NCBI RefSeq assembly: GCF_933775445.1
Contig: NC_065878.1
Span: forward strand, 15,263,395-15,327,394
Direction of reading: 5' to 3'
Origin: Argentina anserina
Taxonomy: Eukaryota > Streptophyta > Magnoliopsida > Rosales > Rosaceae
DNA length: 64,000 nucleotides
This document shows positions 51,341 through 63,486 of the stretch, one piece after another. A program made the translations under genes and the position numbers. The notes below the pieces were generated by a model that saw nothing but the letters and a program-made list of their open reading frames with translations, did not search any database and was not told the origin of the DNA. Position 1 is the first letter of the stretch. Each line of letters opens with the position of its first letter.

Positions 51341-52684
51341 ATCGATCTTTGGCGGTGGTCTAAGCTACGGTTTGGTTCTCTCCAGGGTTACTAGACTACT
51401 AGGGTTAACTTGTTTGGTTTATGGAGGTGAGCTACTTATAGGCTGGGGATTGTGTTAGTGAAAGTGAATTATGAAGCAATAGACCAGGTTGTAAAACATT
51501 TAATATATTATTATTACAGAAATTTATACAATTTATACAAACTTAATTACCAAATCTTTCGGAATGGTATCAGTATAAAGACAATGATCGAAAACAACAA
51601 ACAACGTACAGAAAATTTACGGGAGCAAACTATAACCTTTTGGAAAGTGATCAGGTAAAATCTAGGCACACGTACGAATGGTACGATTAGTTCACGTACA
51701 AAGTTATAAGCCAAATTGCTTTGTCATTAATCTTAATACGAGTGTATTGTCTTTGGTATGTAGACTTCCTTGAATCTGCACATGATCGAATGCTTATCAA
51801 TTTGTCATATTGAGGACTTGAACTTATGATGTCGTGCATGGCAGGCTTCTTCCAAGTCCTGCATGCACCATGTACGTTTAAGAACAGGCTGTGTCATTAT
51901 GTGACTGTGAGGTTTCTTAATTAAGGCTATTTTCTCAGTCCCAACCAAAATGATCTGTTGGATTCTTGTGAAGACTAGAGTGGCCATTCGATTCAGGCCG
52001 GTGGTCAAATTTGGTCCCTTGTGCAGCATTGCCACTCCTCGACGATATATATATAGAGAGAGAGTTCTAGGGCTAGCTAGAGTTCTTTCTAGCTATATAT
52101 TACATTCTTCACTCGATCTACAATCTGACGACGACGATGAAAATTTGGTCTTTTCTTCTGGAAAATACTGCTATCTGAAAGAGCTGGTCCAGAACTAGCT
52201 AGGTTACTGACAGTTTGTTGTGTTCATGTGGATGTGGATATGATTCTAGAATGAGCAGCGTTAATTTACGTGACTGCTCATTTTGTGGCTCAACAACCAG
52301 TAAGTGCGTCACTACTAATTATACTTGTGAGATAGGAATACTCCAATGAAGGGTTTTGTTTCACGTCGCAGAAAATATGAATATAGAGAGCTCCCTTTTG
52401 CTTGTAACTCGATCGATCAGTAGAGACAATTTTCAGAATGCAAGCCATAATTGAGAAATTGAAGTACATTTCCATAACAATAATACACGTTATCGCATCA
52501 GAAATTGAAGTGCATAATTGAGAAATTAGTAAAATATATGGCTACTTCGTTGAAAGCAATATCGTACATGAATATTTGTGTAAAACCTTGGTGCTTATAG
52601 CTTGTAACCCTACCCAATTGTTACATGTACCCAAAAATGTTAATTTTACATTCCAGAGTTGCATAAAAAAAAAAGATGTATGAC
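51341..52684. other. intergenic
   Basis: On the minus strand TATAAGTA near 51432-51440 could serve the small gene. The rest is AT-rich with no recognised gene. Confidence 0.45.
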
Positions 52685-52701
52685 AAACAACGTATATAAC
52701 T

Positions 52702-53580
52702 AACAAATGAAAAACTTGTAAAAAAAACCTTCCCCGAGCTTTAGAACGCGCCTCACGCACGGAGAGGAAAGAGAGAAGATTGAGTGCGCCTCTCCCGGCC
52801 GAACGCCGCTGGCACACCACCAATGTGTTTTGGTCCGGGAGGGGATTGAAGGTTGAGCAGTAGACACGAGCTTAAGACAGAGGAAGCCCAAGGATGGAGA
52901 TTTCGGATTGGATAGTTCCTCATCGATCTGCTCTTTTCATATCCAGATCTAGAGCGAGCAAGGAGCAACCCCGGGGTGGATCTTCATGGCGGTGGAGATG
53001 TGCATCTTTACGGTATGGCCGATATGGGTTTTGGGTAGTTGTTGGATCCCAATTGCTATTGAGCCAAGAGATGCGGCATGGTGGTGTTGTTGTGCTCATT
53101 GGCGAAGTGATGAAGATGTGCACCAGAAGGAGGGAGGATCAGCGACACTGAGAGTAAGTTGGGAAAGATAGGGTTTGGGATGGACCTTTAGTTTTGGACT
53201 TTGTGTTTGGGTTGTAGACATGGATCTTGATGGGTGGTTGGTTCAGTGTTACAAGGACCCAATTTTCTGCCAGCGTTTGGCCGTGCGGTATATTTTCAAC
53301 CTGTGTTGAGGATTCCGGGAGATCTTGGGATGGCCCGCCCAATGATTTTTCATTGTGATCATATCCTATCCCAGCAATTGCTACATGTTTTAGTCAATTT
53401 AACCTGATCGGCTACTCAATTCGGCTTCCATCAAATCCATTGTCATATCAATCTCTCCTCTTCAGAGTGAGGATAAGGAGTTTGATGTTGTTTGCTTGTA
53501 GTTGTAATCGTTTGTTGGGTGCTATGATTGCTTTGTAATTACAGTTTATTTAATGAAATTTCGTTTAATCAAAAAGAAAA
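52702..53580 (+). mobile_element. 5'-truncated LINE insertion with target-site duplication
   Basis: CAACGTATATAACT, with adjoining A's, occurs at 52685-52701 and again at about 53582-53598, directly after an A-rich tail that follows TTTAATGAAATTTCGTTTAA, a 3' end typical of plant L1-type LINEs. The 880-bp insert therefore lies in plus orientation. It is GC-richer than the surroundings and has only broken frames; no endonuclease or reverse transcriptase domain is visible, so it is 5'-truncated or rearranged. Confidence 0.8.
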
Positions 53581-53598
53581 AAAACAACGTATATAACT

Positions 53599-55186
53599 TG
53601 GTTATATCAATAGCAAGTCTAACACCTAACCCTCTAGAAAGAAACCAAAAACCTTAGCATGCGCCGTCTCCAATATTGGTCGTTGAAGTACCGCTTGGTG
53701 TTGGCCTAAATCGTAGCACTATGCTACTATTTTCCATCACCCCTCCATTTAGGGGCCTCCCAGCCTTGCCAACCTTTATGGCCATTTAAATCATATGATC
53801 CTAATCCACAATATCTCCACCATAAATCTCAAACACAATCAAGATTTCAATGTTGGTGTGTAAGAGTTTTTAGGCAGCTGATTGTGAGGATGGAGACTTC
53901 GGGTTGTCCCCAACCACCAGGAGCGCGTCTCAAGGCTCTCGGGTTATCCAATACTGATAATTGATGGCGGGAGCAGATCGGGCTTGCGCAACCATGCCTG
54001 AGTAGTTTCTCGAACTTGACTGCATGGTGGAGATGGCAATGCCTTTTAGTAATAGATGTGCAAGTCTCTTCTTTAAGATCAGGAATCAAACACCGGCAGC
54101 GAGGCCAGCCATTGGCAGTCCGGATCCGGGTTCCTCACTGGAACAGGTTTGGGTACCCAATTTGTTTTGGGCCCTAACCTACCTTTATGGCCCAATCTTT
54201 TTAGGTCTAATGTGCCTAATGGGCTGAAAATATCCAAATTTGTTGTCTGGAAGTGGGTCGTGATACGAGTCCATGTAATTCGATGGGTGTCTACCAGGTC
54301 TCGAGTTTGGGATCCAGGGGTGTCTCGAAATTCTCGTGTATGCTCCTCTGTTTCGAACCTTCATGTCCTTGAATATATATTAATTAGTTGCCAATTGCAT
54401 GAATCTTCCTACTTGATCAACAATTGGGTCAGTACTCTTCAACGATTTCTTTTTTAGAAATATTGATTGTCATATTATATTGATATGTTCAATTGTCCCC
54501 GTTCATGGGTACTGTTCACCCGAAAACCCAAATTTTTCCTCTCGAGCAGCCGACTTTGGGCCGTCAGATCTCTGCCGTCCGACCACCATAGACCGGCACA
54601 CCGGTCCCGTTTGAAAAGTTGTTGCGTCCCTGTCGATTGGTGGCAGTGCCACCCGCCATCTTGCCGCTGTTTAGGAGCGGTGATGCCCGGAAGTTCCCCC
54701 GAAAGTGCAGAGTTTCGCCGAACTTCACCCCGCTGGAACTCCCTCATCCGGCCACCAATTGGTGAGATTGTTGTCCCATTTTGAAGGTCTCATTCCATAC
54801 TACAAACCCTCTAAATATTTAACCTAAATCGTTTTATGCTAGGAAAATCGAAGAAAATAAATCATAGGGTTTAAATTAGAGTTTTTTTGGTTTTTATTAA
54901 ATTAAAGTGTTTAGGCTTCGATTTAGACTTTGGTGTCAAGTAAAAAGTTGTTGGAAATGTTGTTTAAATTGTGGTGGTAAATTTTGGTGATCATTGTGGT
55001 CACCGGAACAGCGGCGGCACATGAACAGTGATTTGTGAGCAGTGTTTCATAACCCAATGTTTTATGAACAATGCTTTGTGAATAATGTTTCATAAAACAG
55101 TACTTTATGAACAATGTTCATCTGTAATGAATCGTCACTTGAGATTTTACATATCGTTTTCTAAGCATTTTATCATGTTATTAGGT
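53599..55186. other. intergenic, repeat-derived
   Basis: Parts around 53870-54060 (GGATGGAGACTTCGGGTTG) resemble the LINE-derived insert at 52890-52990 and may be another LINE remnant. 54500-54790 is GC-rich with broken frames. GAACAGTG / CAATGTTT motifs recur at about 55020-55110, possibly the left part of the LTR fragment that follows. Ends could not be defined. Confidence 0.4.
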
Positions 55187-55597
55187 GACCGACAAAACGA
55201 GTGAGGGAATCGCTCTCGGTGTCGTGGAAGTTGCACGCAGGAAATAAGGTGAGTAAACCTCACAATGATCATCATGATCGAAGTAGTGTTATAATTATTG
55301 AATTTAGTTTGAGTAGGGGATAATTCTATATGTGAAGATTAGCATATTCGAAGGGCTTACTCTGAAGATTTCATTTTTCTATTTTGTGGTGAGGATTGAG
55401 TGAATTTTACATTTTCCATTGGTTATAATATTGAGGTATAAACTGGTTATGTATTATTCAAGTCGACTGAGTCGTGTTGTGTACTCAGTTTCGATACACT
55501 GGTATTGTAAAATAATTTCAATATATCTGAGATTTTTTTAAAGTTTTCATGGTTTCAAATTCGAATTTTTATCATTCAAAATTTTGGGACTGTGACA
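55187..55597 (+). mobile_element. LTR fragment related to the solo LTR at 21432
   Basis: Shares ordered blocks with the right part of the first solo LTR: GGTGACCGACAAAACGAGTG, AATAAGGTGAGTAAA, TACTCTGAAGATTTC, TTGTGGTGAGGATTGAGT and a TGTGACA end. The left boundary is unclear and may reach about 54500; no duplication was found, so it is likely truncated. Confidence 0.65.
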
Positions 55598-55700
55598 TCA
55601 TGGAACTTGAATTTCATATTCCATCAAACTTAAATCATCCAGCAATATCAACACGGGTAAGTGTTGAGTCTTCTTCTTTTTGAAACATACATACATCCAT

Positions 55701-55702
<2 letters not shown>

Positions 55703-55738
<36 letters not shown>
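55703..55738. repeat. (AT)n microsatellite
   Basis: About 18 AT units, 370 bp upstream of the FRS-like frame. Confidence 0.95.
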
Positions 55739-55743
<5 letters not shown>

Positions 55744-56073
55744 CTTAGATTCAATAGGCACCACTCTTTGCAAACGCATGAGCTTGAGCTTATTTCACCT
55801 CTTGAAGTTTGGCTGGACTTTTGAGGTCTCCACATTACTTTACTCAAGTGCAGACCATATGTTGTTCTCTTAATTTTGTTTTTTAAAGAAGAGGAGTACA
55901 TGGCTTTTAAATAAACACTCAAAAATATATTATTATAGTGGTAGCTTGTTTATATTTAGACTTTTAGTGGTACAAGTTATTTATGAATGTTTTGGTTCTT
56001 TGTTCCTTTGACAGTTTTTTAATATATATGAAACTGAGGAAACCTTACTAGTACAACAGTTTATTCACCTAAA

Positions 56074-58319
56074 ATGACTGATAATGTGTTGATTTTTTTT
56101 GTTTCTTTCAAGGATGTGGATGTTGCTGGTAGTAGCGATTGTGGTATAGACTTGACTCGGTATGTAGAAGTTGAAACTAATGAAGTTGGAAGTAGTAGTG
56201 GTGATGGTATAGACTTTAAAGCACTTGTTGAAGTTGAAACTAATGAAGTTAGAGGTAGTAGTGGTGATGGTATAGACTTTAAAGCACTTGTTGAAGTTGA
56301 AACTAATGAAGTTGGAGGTGATGAAGAAGAGTCAGAAGAAGCTACAAGGCCCATTGAAATGGCTGAGGTTATTCATTCTAGAATTCAACAAGAACTGATT
56401 CCTGTAGTTGGTATGGAGTTTTCAACAGTGGGTGATACACATGAATTTTACAACCGATATGCATATAAATTTGGTTTCGGTACTAGACTAGGCAGGGCAA
56501 ATGTATCCTCCATTGGCTTTTTGAGGTATAGGATTTTTGTCTGTTCAGCTGAAGGCAAACGTGCAAAAGACAAGCGGGATCTATATGTCAAATATCATCG
56601 CGTTGAGACAAGATTTGATTGTAAAGCTATGATCAAAGTTAAGTATGATACATTATCTGGAAAGTATATTGTGGTTGAATTTGTTGCTGGTCATACCCAT
56701 GTAACTGCATCTCCTAGAAAGACCCATTATTATAGGTCTCACAGAAAAATCTCTCATGCACAACTTGTTCAAGCTGATATGACTGCTGATTCGGGAATAT
56801 ATCCAAAAGAAACTATCGAGCTATTGAGTAGATAAGCCGGTGGACATGAGCATCTAAGGTTTATTCCAGAAGATTTGAGGAATTATTTACGCTCAAAGCG
56901 ATCAATAGAGATAAAGTCGAGGGATACAGGTGGTATTTTGGAATATCTACAAAACATGCAGGTGAGTGATCCATGTTTTTCTTATTCTATACAGGTGGAT
57001 AATCATAACTAATATTTTATGGGCTGATGCAAAGATGAAGGTAGATTATGATTATTTTGGTGATGTAGTATTTTTGATACCACCTACAGGAAAAACAAAG
57101 AAAGAAGGTCATTTGCAATGTTTGTTGGTGTCAATAATCATAAGCAAACACTTATTTTTAGTGTTGCATTGTTATATGATGAGACAGCTGAAACTTTCAG
57201 ATGGTTGTTTGACACATTTATAAAGACAATGTTGGGGAAGAAACCAAAGAGCATATTGACTGATCAAGATCTCGCGATGGCAAAAGCCTTAGCTTCCCAA
57301 TGGCCAAAAACACATCATCGGCTATGCATTTGACACATATACCAAAATGCAGCTAAGCATCTTATTAGTGTCTTTGAGAAGTTTAAGGATTTTGCTGGAG
57401 ACTTTAGCAGTATCATTTATGATTTTGAAGATATTGAAGACTTCTTAACTGCTTGGAAGAAAATGCTTGAAAAGTACAATCTGCAAGAAAATAAATGGTT
57501 AGACTGTTTATTTGAGTTGAAGGAGAAATTGGCTTTAGTTTATGGGAGAGAAAAATTTTATGCAGATATAACAACTACTCAACGCAGTGAAAGCATGAAC
57601 AACTGTATAAAGAGGTATGTGAGTTACAAGTATGATTTGCTGCGATATTTTCATCACTTTAAAGATTGCTTAGATGATCGTCGTTATAATAAGTTGGTAG
57701 CTGATTTTAAAGCAACTCATACAACCCATGCATTAGCATTTCCAGTGAAAATATTGAAAAATGCAGCAAAAGTTTACACACCAGCAGTTTTCTAGTGGTT
57801 CCAAACTGAGTTATGTAAAGCTCATGATTGTAGCTTGAAGTTATTTAGTGACATTGAAACGATGCGCATATATGAAGTTACTGCTCATGGAAAGCGTTTT
57901 CACCATGTTGTAACATTTGACTCGAGCAATAATACTATTTCATGCAGTTGTAAGAAATTTGAGTTTGCTGGAATTTTATGTTCACATGCTTTGAAGGTCT
58001 TGTCGGCAAATAATATCAAGACCATTCCTAGTCAGTACATCTCAAAGAGATGGATAAAGGATTTCAAAGATGAAAGAGCAAAGGTGTCTTCTCTAAATGC
58101 AAATAATGATGATCAAGAGGCAAAAATTGTGAGGCGTTACAAAGAATTGGCTCGATTACATGCTGAAATTGCTACAACTGCTGCTGAAACTGATGAAGCT
58201 TATGAGATTTCTATAGTGGCTCTTAACAAGACATTAGCAGATGTGAAGGCCTCTTTGAAAGAAATGACCAATCAAGAAGCACCTCAATTTATATCTCAGA
58301 TCATTAATAGTGCACCTGA
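56074..58319 (+). pseudogene. FAR1-RELATED SEQUENCE-like (MULE-transposase-derived) pseudogene, main body
   Basis: FRS proteins are transcription regulators derived from Mutator transposases. In order: an acidic N-terminus with a 21-residue repeat; a FAR1 DNA-binding domain (VVGMEFSTVGDTHEFYNRYA ... FVAGHTHVTASPRKTHYYR); a MULE transposase-like core (WADAKMKVDYDYFGDVV, MFVGVNNHKQTLIFSVALL, SILTDQDLAMAKAL); and a SWIM zinc finger with Cys/His spacing CSCKKFEFAGILCSH, followed by a coiled-coil-like region. Lesions: in-frame TAA at 56833, a frame change near 57000 restored near 57080, TGA at 57331 (where Trp is expected) and TAG at 57793 (where Gln is expected). At 58319 a solo LTR interrupts the frame. 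Upstream exons were not placed. Confidence 0.88.
56167..56313 (+). repeat. 63-bp in-frame direct repeat
   Basis: GAAGTTGAAACTAATGAAGT recurs at 56167, 56230 and 56293; the unit encodes 21 residues containing VEVETNEV and SSGDGIDFKAL. Confidence 0.9.
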
Positions 58320-60708
58320 TGTAATATCTTGAAATTTAATATTTACTAAGGTTATATTAACTTAGAATTAATGCAATTTTTCTTCTAATATTTATCTTTA
58401 GAAACCAATGATGCTAAGGTACATACTTTCAAAGATAGAAAATTTCTTTTTGTAAGTATTAGACCACGATTTGAATACGTTAGCTCACATTCTTGTATAT
58501 ACTCGATACTTTGTAATCGAGTTTAAGACTAATACTAATAGTATTATCTTTTATGCATTATATTAGTATTAGATAGTGCAAATATATTGAAAACTTTATA
58601 AAAGGAATATACTAAATTCCTCTATTTGTTAGAATAACACATATAAATGTGTTTGTTATATCTACATATATATAATCCTTATGTCAATATATTTTGAACC
58701 TAGCTGATTTATTTTTATGTTTTACCTCATCACACTATATTTCTTCTTTGCCAACAACCACACTAACTAACTAGGCCATCACTAAATATTAATTATTGAG
58801 AATGGTATGTGTGTATTGAACTTTTGTGTTCCTTCTTGTCCTATTTATAATTGTGAGTTGCCTCAAGTTTTCTTCACACTTCAAAATCAGAAATCATGCA
58901 AGTTTAGAGTTCCCTTAGTTGATAGAAAACTCAACCATCCAATGTTTCTCAAACTAAAATTCTAGTCTTCACTTTTTCTCTCTTAAACAAGTTTCTTGTT
59001 TACTAAAGTAATCCAACTTTGGATCCACATCAAAACCTTCATTTCACCCCTGAAACTTCAAGATAAGTACATCTTACATCCTTATAATCTTTTGTCTTTT
59101 AAGATTTATTAAAGTGTATAGCTAAGGATAAAATAGAAAAGACCATGTTTTGGTAAGAGTTAAATTTTCATATTTTATAACATCTGAGTTTGTCCAAGAT
59201 AACAATAGCATTAAATTTCGCATGAAAAATGCTTCAATTTAGGCTTTTGAATCACTCAAAAATGTTTAGAAATAGAGAAATTATGGTTAATCAAAATTAG
59301 AGTTAATAAACTCACTGAAAATCGTTTGTAGCACTCACAATTTTAAAAACTCATATCTCACTCACCTTAACCGTTTTCCACAAACTTTATATCAAATTAA
59401 AATATAAGACCTTTACTTTTAATCTGGAAAGTTTCAGAAGAAATGATGAATGTTTTATTACAAGTAGAATATGTAGACATCTAAGATGATAACTTGATGA
59501 TCGATTTATGTAGCAGTGTTGACTTTTTGGACTCAATGATTTTGAACTAGATTGTATGACTTATCCTATTGGATTCCTTAGGAAAAATCCTTGAACATAA
59601 ACTCCTCACTTGCCTAGTGTGGACATTTATTGATTGAGTTATCGATACAGAAAGTTGACGGACTTTGACACTATTATTTGAATGACAATTGCTACTTTGG
59701 ACAAAGACTTTCCTTATTATGGGAAAAATAACTACTTATCCTTTGACTACTAACTAATATTATCTAATTACTTTTAATTTAAAGTACATTTACTTTATTT
59801 GCACATTTACTTTCAAGTTTATTAATTTGTTTATTTGAATTATTGATAAGTATTTATATCTCGGTAAGATTATTATTTTTTGTATTTAAATATTTTCTTA
59901 ATTATTAAACTTTGTGATATTCTATTGACGTTCTTGAGTTGGAGGTGTGAGCCGGGTAATTAGTACGACCTCGTGCTTGAGTGAGTTGGAGGTGTGAGCC
60001 GGGTAAAATTCTTAATTGCTGGTAAAATTGTTTTGTGCTTTGTGAGTTAGCCTTGGGCCCTAGTCCCTACAAATAGTGCACTATTATACTCATAGAAGAA
60101 TTGACCTTGAGTATGTGTTGGTCTCGGTATGCTGAGGCTTATCTGTGTTTTGGGTAAACGTGAACACCAACATGTGATTTTGTGATTAATTTCTAGTTTT
60201 CTTGAAAATTTACACAATTGATTGAATATATTGATGCTAATATGTATATCTATATGCATAAGTAAAAATTGGTGTGACCAAATACACCTGGTTCTTGGTA
60301 CATTTTATTTGGTTGTTCATATTTGAATTTCTCATTAGCTAAATTATTATAAGAATGTATTATGTACTTACTGGGTCTATGTTACTCATGATGCTATACA
60401 ATCTTATTTTAGGTAATGAGTAGATACTTGGGGAATGAGATGAATCTACTAAATAAAATGATGGGTTTTCTTCAATTATTATTTCAAGACAATAAATGCG
60501 AGACTCATGTATCTTCGCTAAATTTCAATATTTTTTAAATCTGTTGTATTGTAAAATAACTATGATTTTGTTTCCTAATAAAAGTATTATTCAGACAGAT
60601 ATTTCTATCAGTTTTATTGAGGAAATTTTATTGGTTTTATGGTCACACCTCTAATTCGGGAACCATATTAATCCATATAATAGTGGTCTCGGATTTGGGA
60701 GTGTGACA
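58320..60708 (+). mobile_element. solo LTR, 2.39 kb, inserted in the FRS-like reading frame
   Basis: Begins TGTAATATCTTGAAATTT and ends TTTGGGAGTGTGACA (TG..CA). A perfect 5-bp duplication CCTGA lies at 58315-58319 and 60709-60713. Removing the insert rejoins the FRS-like frame without a gap (ALA-PRO before, GLU-ASP-VAL after). No pol frame or second LTR is inside. Termini resemble the solo LTR at 21432 (TGTAATA...GTGACA). Direct duplications GGAGGTGTGAGCCGGGTAA occur at about 59940 and 59988. AT-rich throughout. Confidence 0.88.
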
Positions 60709-61026
60709 CCTGAGGATGTTGTTGATGATCATAGGGTGAGAGGAATCAAGGTAAGATAGAAAATTGTTCGTAAGGAGGATTCTCTTTGACCAAAAAATGC
60801 TCTAGAAAAGCTCTTCGCAAAAAAAAAAAGGCAGAAGAATGATGTTGGTACCTCATCTATACACCAAAAAGAACCAGAATTAGAACATTTAAATGTGAGC
60901 TCCACATGTGTTTTTGCTACACAAGGTCAACTTCATTCCACACAGAAAATGGAAGTGCAAACACAGTCCTCACCTATTGAATCCATAAGTATGGTTCCTT
61001 TTTCACTAAATCAAACGAAAGAACAG
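60709..61026 (+). pseudogene. FRS-like pseudogene, continuation after the LTR
   Basis: Continues the frame as EDVVDDHRVRGIK, then KIVRKEDSL and PKNALEK plus a lysine-rich stretch, the usual C-terminal linker of FRS proteins. In-frame TAG (about 60757) and TGA (about 60788) are present; the first follows a good splice donor (AAG/GTAAGA). A donor at 61026/61027 (CAG/GTTGG) ends the block. Confidence 0.7.
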
Positions 61027-61144
61027 GTTGGTAGTTCTTAATTTACGTAAATTGCTTATATTTGTGGCTTACTTATTGAAGGATGTTGTTATATTGTTCC
61101 ATTACATTTACACATTCATTCACCTCATTCTATCCTATTGGAAG

Positions 61145-61222
61145 GGGATCGGTTTTACAAAGTCTAGTATAGATAAATCCACCGAAAATACAGTTTTGCC
61201 TCAGCCATCACACTTACTTCAG
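61145..61222 (+). pseudogene. FRS-like pseudogene, downstream exon
   Basis: A 26-codon block (GIGFTKSSIDKSTENTVL...) between an AG acceptor at 61143-61144 and a CAG/GT donor. Weak on its own; supported by position and phase. Confidence 0.45.
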
Positions 61223-61311
61223 GTCATATTTATATTGGCTATTCTATAATGTCATGTTTTTGTTGTACTTGCTTAGTTATTTATGTGTTAATTTAAAAAC
61301 ATTTGCGCTAG

Positions 61312-61407
61312 AATCCTTTATCTACCATCCATGATATAATGGAGCTGAACATGCACCATGATCTGCATGATAGAATGAAGCTGAATCTTGGAGCTCAATT
61401 CCCAAAT
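61312..61407 (+). pseudogene. FRS-like pseudogene, downstream exon
   Basis: A 32-codon block (NPLSTIHDIMELNMHHDLHD ...) between an AG acceptor and a GTAATT donor, phase 0. Confidence 0.5.
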
Positions 61408-61529
61408 GTAATTATAGGAGCACTTTGTGCGACGTTCTTAACATGTTTTTACCTCAATTTGTACTTTGCTTAGCCCTTATTGTTGTACTATTGAGTCATT
61501 GAGTCGTAGTAAGAGTCTAGGGCGGTATT

Positions 61530-62944
61530 TGATGCATTTTTGTGCTTACATGAGTTAAAAACGCATAATTGGTCTAGAGTCCTAGTTTGACTAGGAATCA
61601 TTGTTAGGTTTTGAAACTAATTACCTCTTACTTATGATTTTATTTTCTTATTTTCTGATTATATTGAAGAGATAATTAAAGAAAAAGAGATGGAGTCAAG
61701 TCATGCAACAATTAAATAGAAGATGATCATTAAAGACATAAAATATGACATGATTTAGGGAATAAAACATGACATGATTTAAGGGATTAAAGCATGACAT
61801 TATTATATGAGGAAAGATGCAACTACCCTCTTTCTTTCCTCTATATATACATGACTTCACCTCTCAATTAATATCATTTCTCATTTGCATTCAAGAGCCA
61901 AAGCTCTAGCAAAATATTACCTCAAACATCCTTCACCAAAACAGCAAATCGTTCTCCCCCATATACAAATTTCATCTCCACCGAAATAACAATTGAAGAC
62001 ACACCTCCAAGGTTCCTACAACGTGTGGTTATCTCAATTTTTCATCATGAGTTTGTTCGTTTTTGATTTTCTACAATACTTTGTCTATGAAGATTATAGT
62101 ATGATGTTTGTGTGGGATTATTGTTTTGTATTAAGAATCAAAATTTTCAGATTATTTTATTGGATTTTTGGTTCTTTGCCGAATTGATGGTTTCCTATAA
62201 TTATTGAGTTTGTATTTCTATTGTTGTGTTCTAATCATCTCTCATACTTTTAGATAATTTTCAAATATGTGCATATGAATTTAGTGCTTGGATGCAGTCC
62301 CTAAGATTGTGTTTGAGTGCTAGATTCATCAACCATATTGACACAAATCGAATCATGCCCTAAGTAGGTTCATCAACTATATTGACACAAATCGAATCAT
62401 GCCCTAAGTAGGTTCGGTTTGTGTTGATTAAAAATGGTAAAAATTCTGGAAATTTGCATGTGAAACCATGGTGGGTGACGCCATACATGAAACATGTCTC
62501 CAACAAAGATTTGGTGCTTAAATGTAATTTTGTTTGATTTCTACTCTAAGTGTTATTGAATTCGATTGCATGCAAATTTAAATTAGGCCCTAAGTCAATC
62601 TAAATATTAATTGAAATCTTGCATGATTAGATGATCCCCTAAGGCTCTAATTGTATTGGTGTCTAAAAAGTATGTAATTGTCGAATTAGAATGGATGATA
62701 GGTTCGAACTTGTAATTATGTGGTGTAATGGTAAATTTGGTTTAAGTTTATTAAAGAGAAGTCGATCATGTAAATAGTAATTTAGGTTTTATTTTAGTAG
62801 TTAATATTCAATCTCAAACTCCCTCATTATTTGTTAACACTAAAAGTTTAGAGTTCCCTTCAATTCCCCGGACTGAATGATCCCTGCTTATAACGATGAT
62901 GTTTTACATAGTTTATTATAGACGTTTTAATTAACGCTCTATCA
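61530..62944 (+). mobile_element. probable LTR (solo or fragment), 1.4 kb
   Basis: Begins TGATGCATTTTTGTGCTTAC and ends TTAACGCTCTATCA, termini common to one group of plant gypsy-type LTRs. The flanks share only GGTA (GGTAT left, GGTAA right), so the duplication is imperfect. It falls in what would be an intron of the FRS-like gene. A TATA-like CTCTATATATAC at about 61842 and a 44-bp tandem duplication (62325-62412) lie inside. Confidence 0.5.
62325..62412. repeat. 44-bp tandem duplication
   Basis: Two adjacent copies (62325-62368 and 62369-62412) with one mismatch, containing GACACAAATCGAATCATGCC. Confidence 0.92.
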
Positions 62945-63091
62945 GGTAACATGCATTTTTTAACTTTATTGTTTTCAGGTCTCATAAAATTAAATTATAT
63001 ATATATATATATATACATATGATTGTTTTACAAAATATTTTCTCACTACTACACCAAGATTGTATCACTAGTTCTAACATAATTGTTACAG

Positions 63092-63277
63092 AATCTTCAT
63101 ATTAGTAATGGAACTTACAAGCTAAAAACCATGCCTCCGCAAATGCAGTTCACATCACCTACTTTACCTCCCCGAATGCAATTCACATCACCTACTAATT
63201 TGCCTCCTCAAATGCAATTCACATTAGCTACTTTGCCTCCCCAAATGCAATTTGCATCTCCATTTCAACATGTCTAG
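63092..63277 (+). pseudogene. FRS-like pseudogene, proline/glutamine-rich exon
   Basis: From an AG acceptor (63090-63091): NLHISNGTYKLKT, then four repeats of PPQMQFTSPTL type, ending at a TAG. The TAG is followed directly by GTGATC, so an original CAG/GT donor may have mutated to TAG/GT. Confidence 0.55.
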
Positions 63278-63397
63278 GTGATCAGGCTTCTTTATGTATC
63301 TAAATGTTTATTTTTTCACTATTATATTTCCGGCATGATGGATTAATGTTTATTACTTTGACTTTATGTTTATGTCTGGAATTTTAAATATATCAAC

Positions 63398-63486
63398 ATG
63401 GTTTTGGAGGCGCCAATGTTGGAATATATTATCCGCAAGGTTCTATGACGAACTATCAGCAAGGTTGCATAACAAATTGTCAACAT
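63398..63486 (+). pseudogene. FRS-like pseudogene, possible last exon
   Basis: Reads HGFGGANVGIYYPQGS then MTNYQQGCITNCQHV, resembling the glycine/tyrosine/glutamine-rich tail of FRS proteins. No good acceptor is left. Confidence 0.4.

Noticed and set aside
52230..52280. miR397-like string (GAGCAGCGTTAAT)
   Set aside because: Too many mismatches and no precursor hairpin seen.
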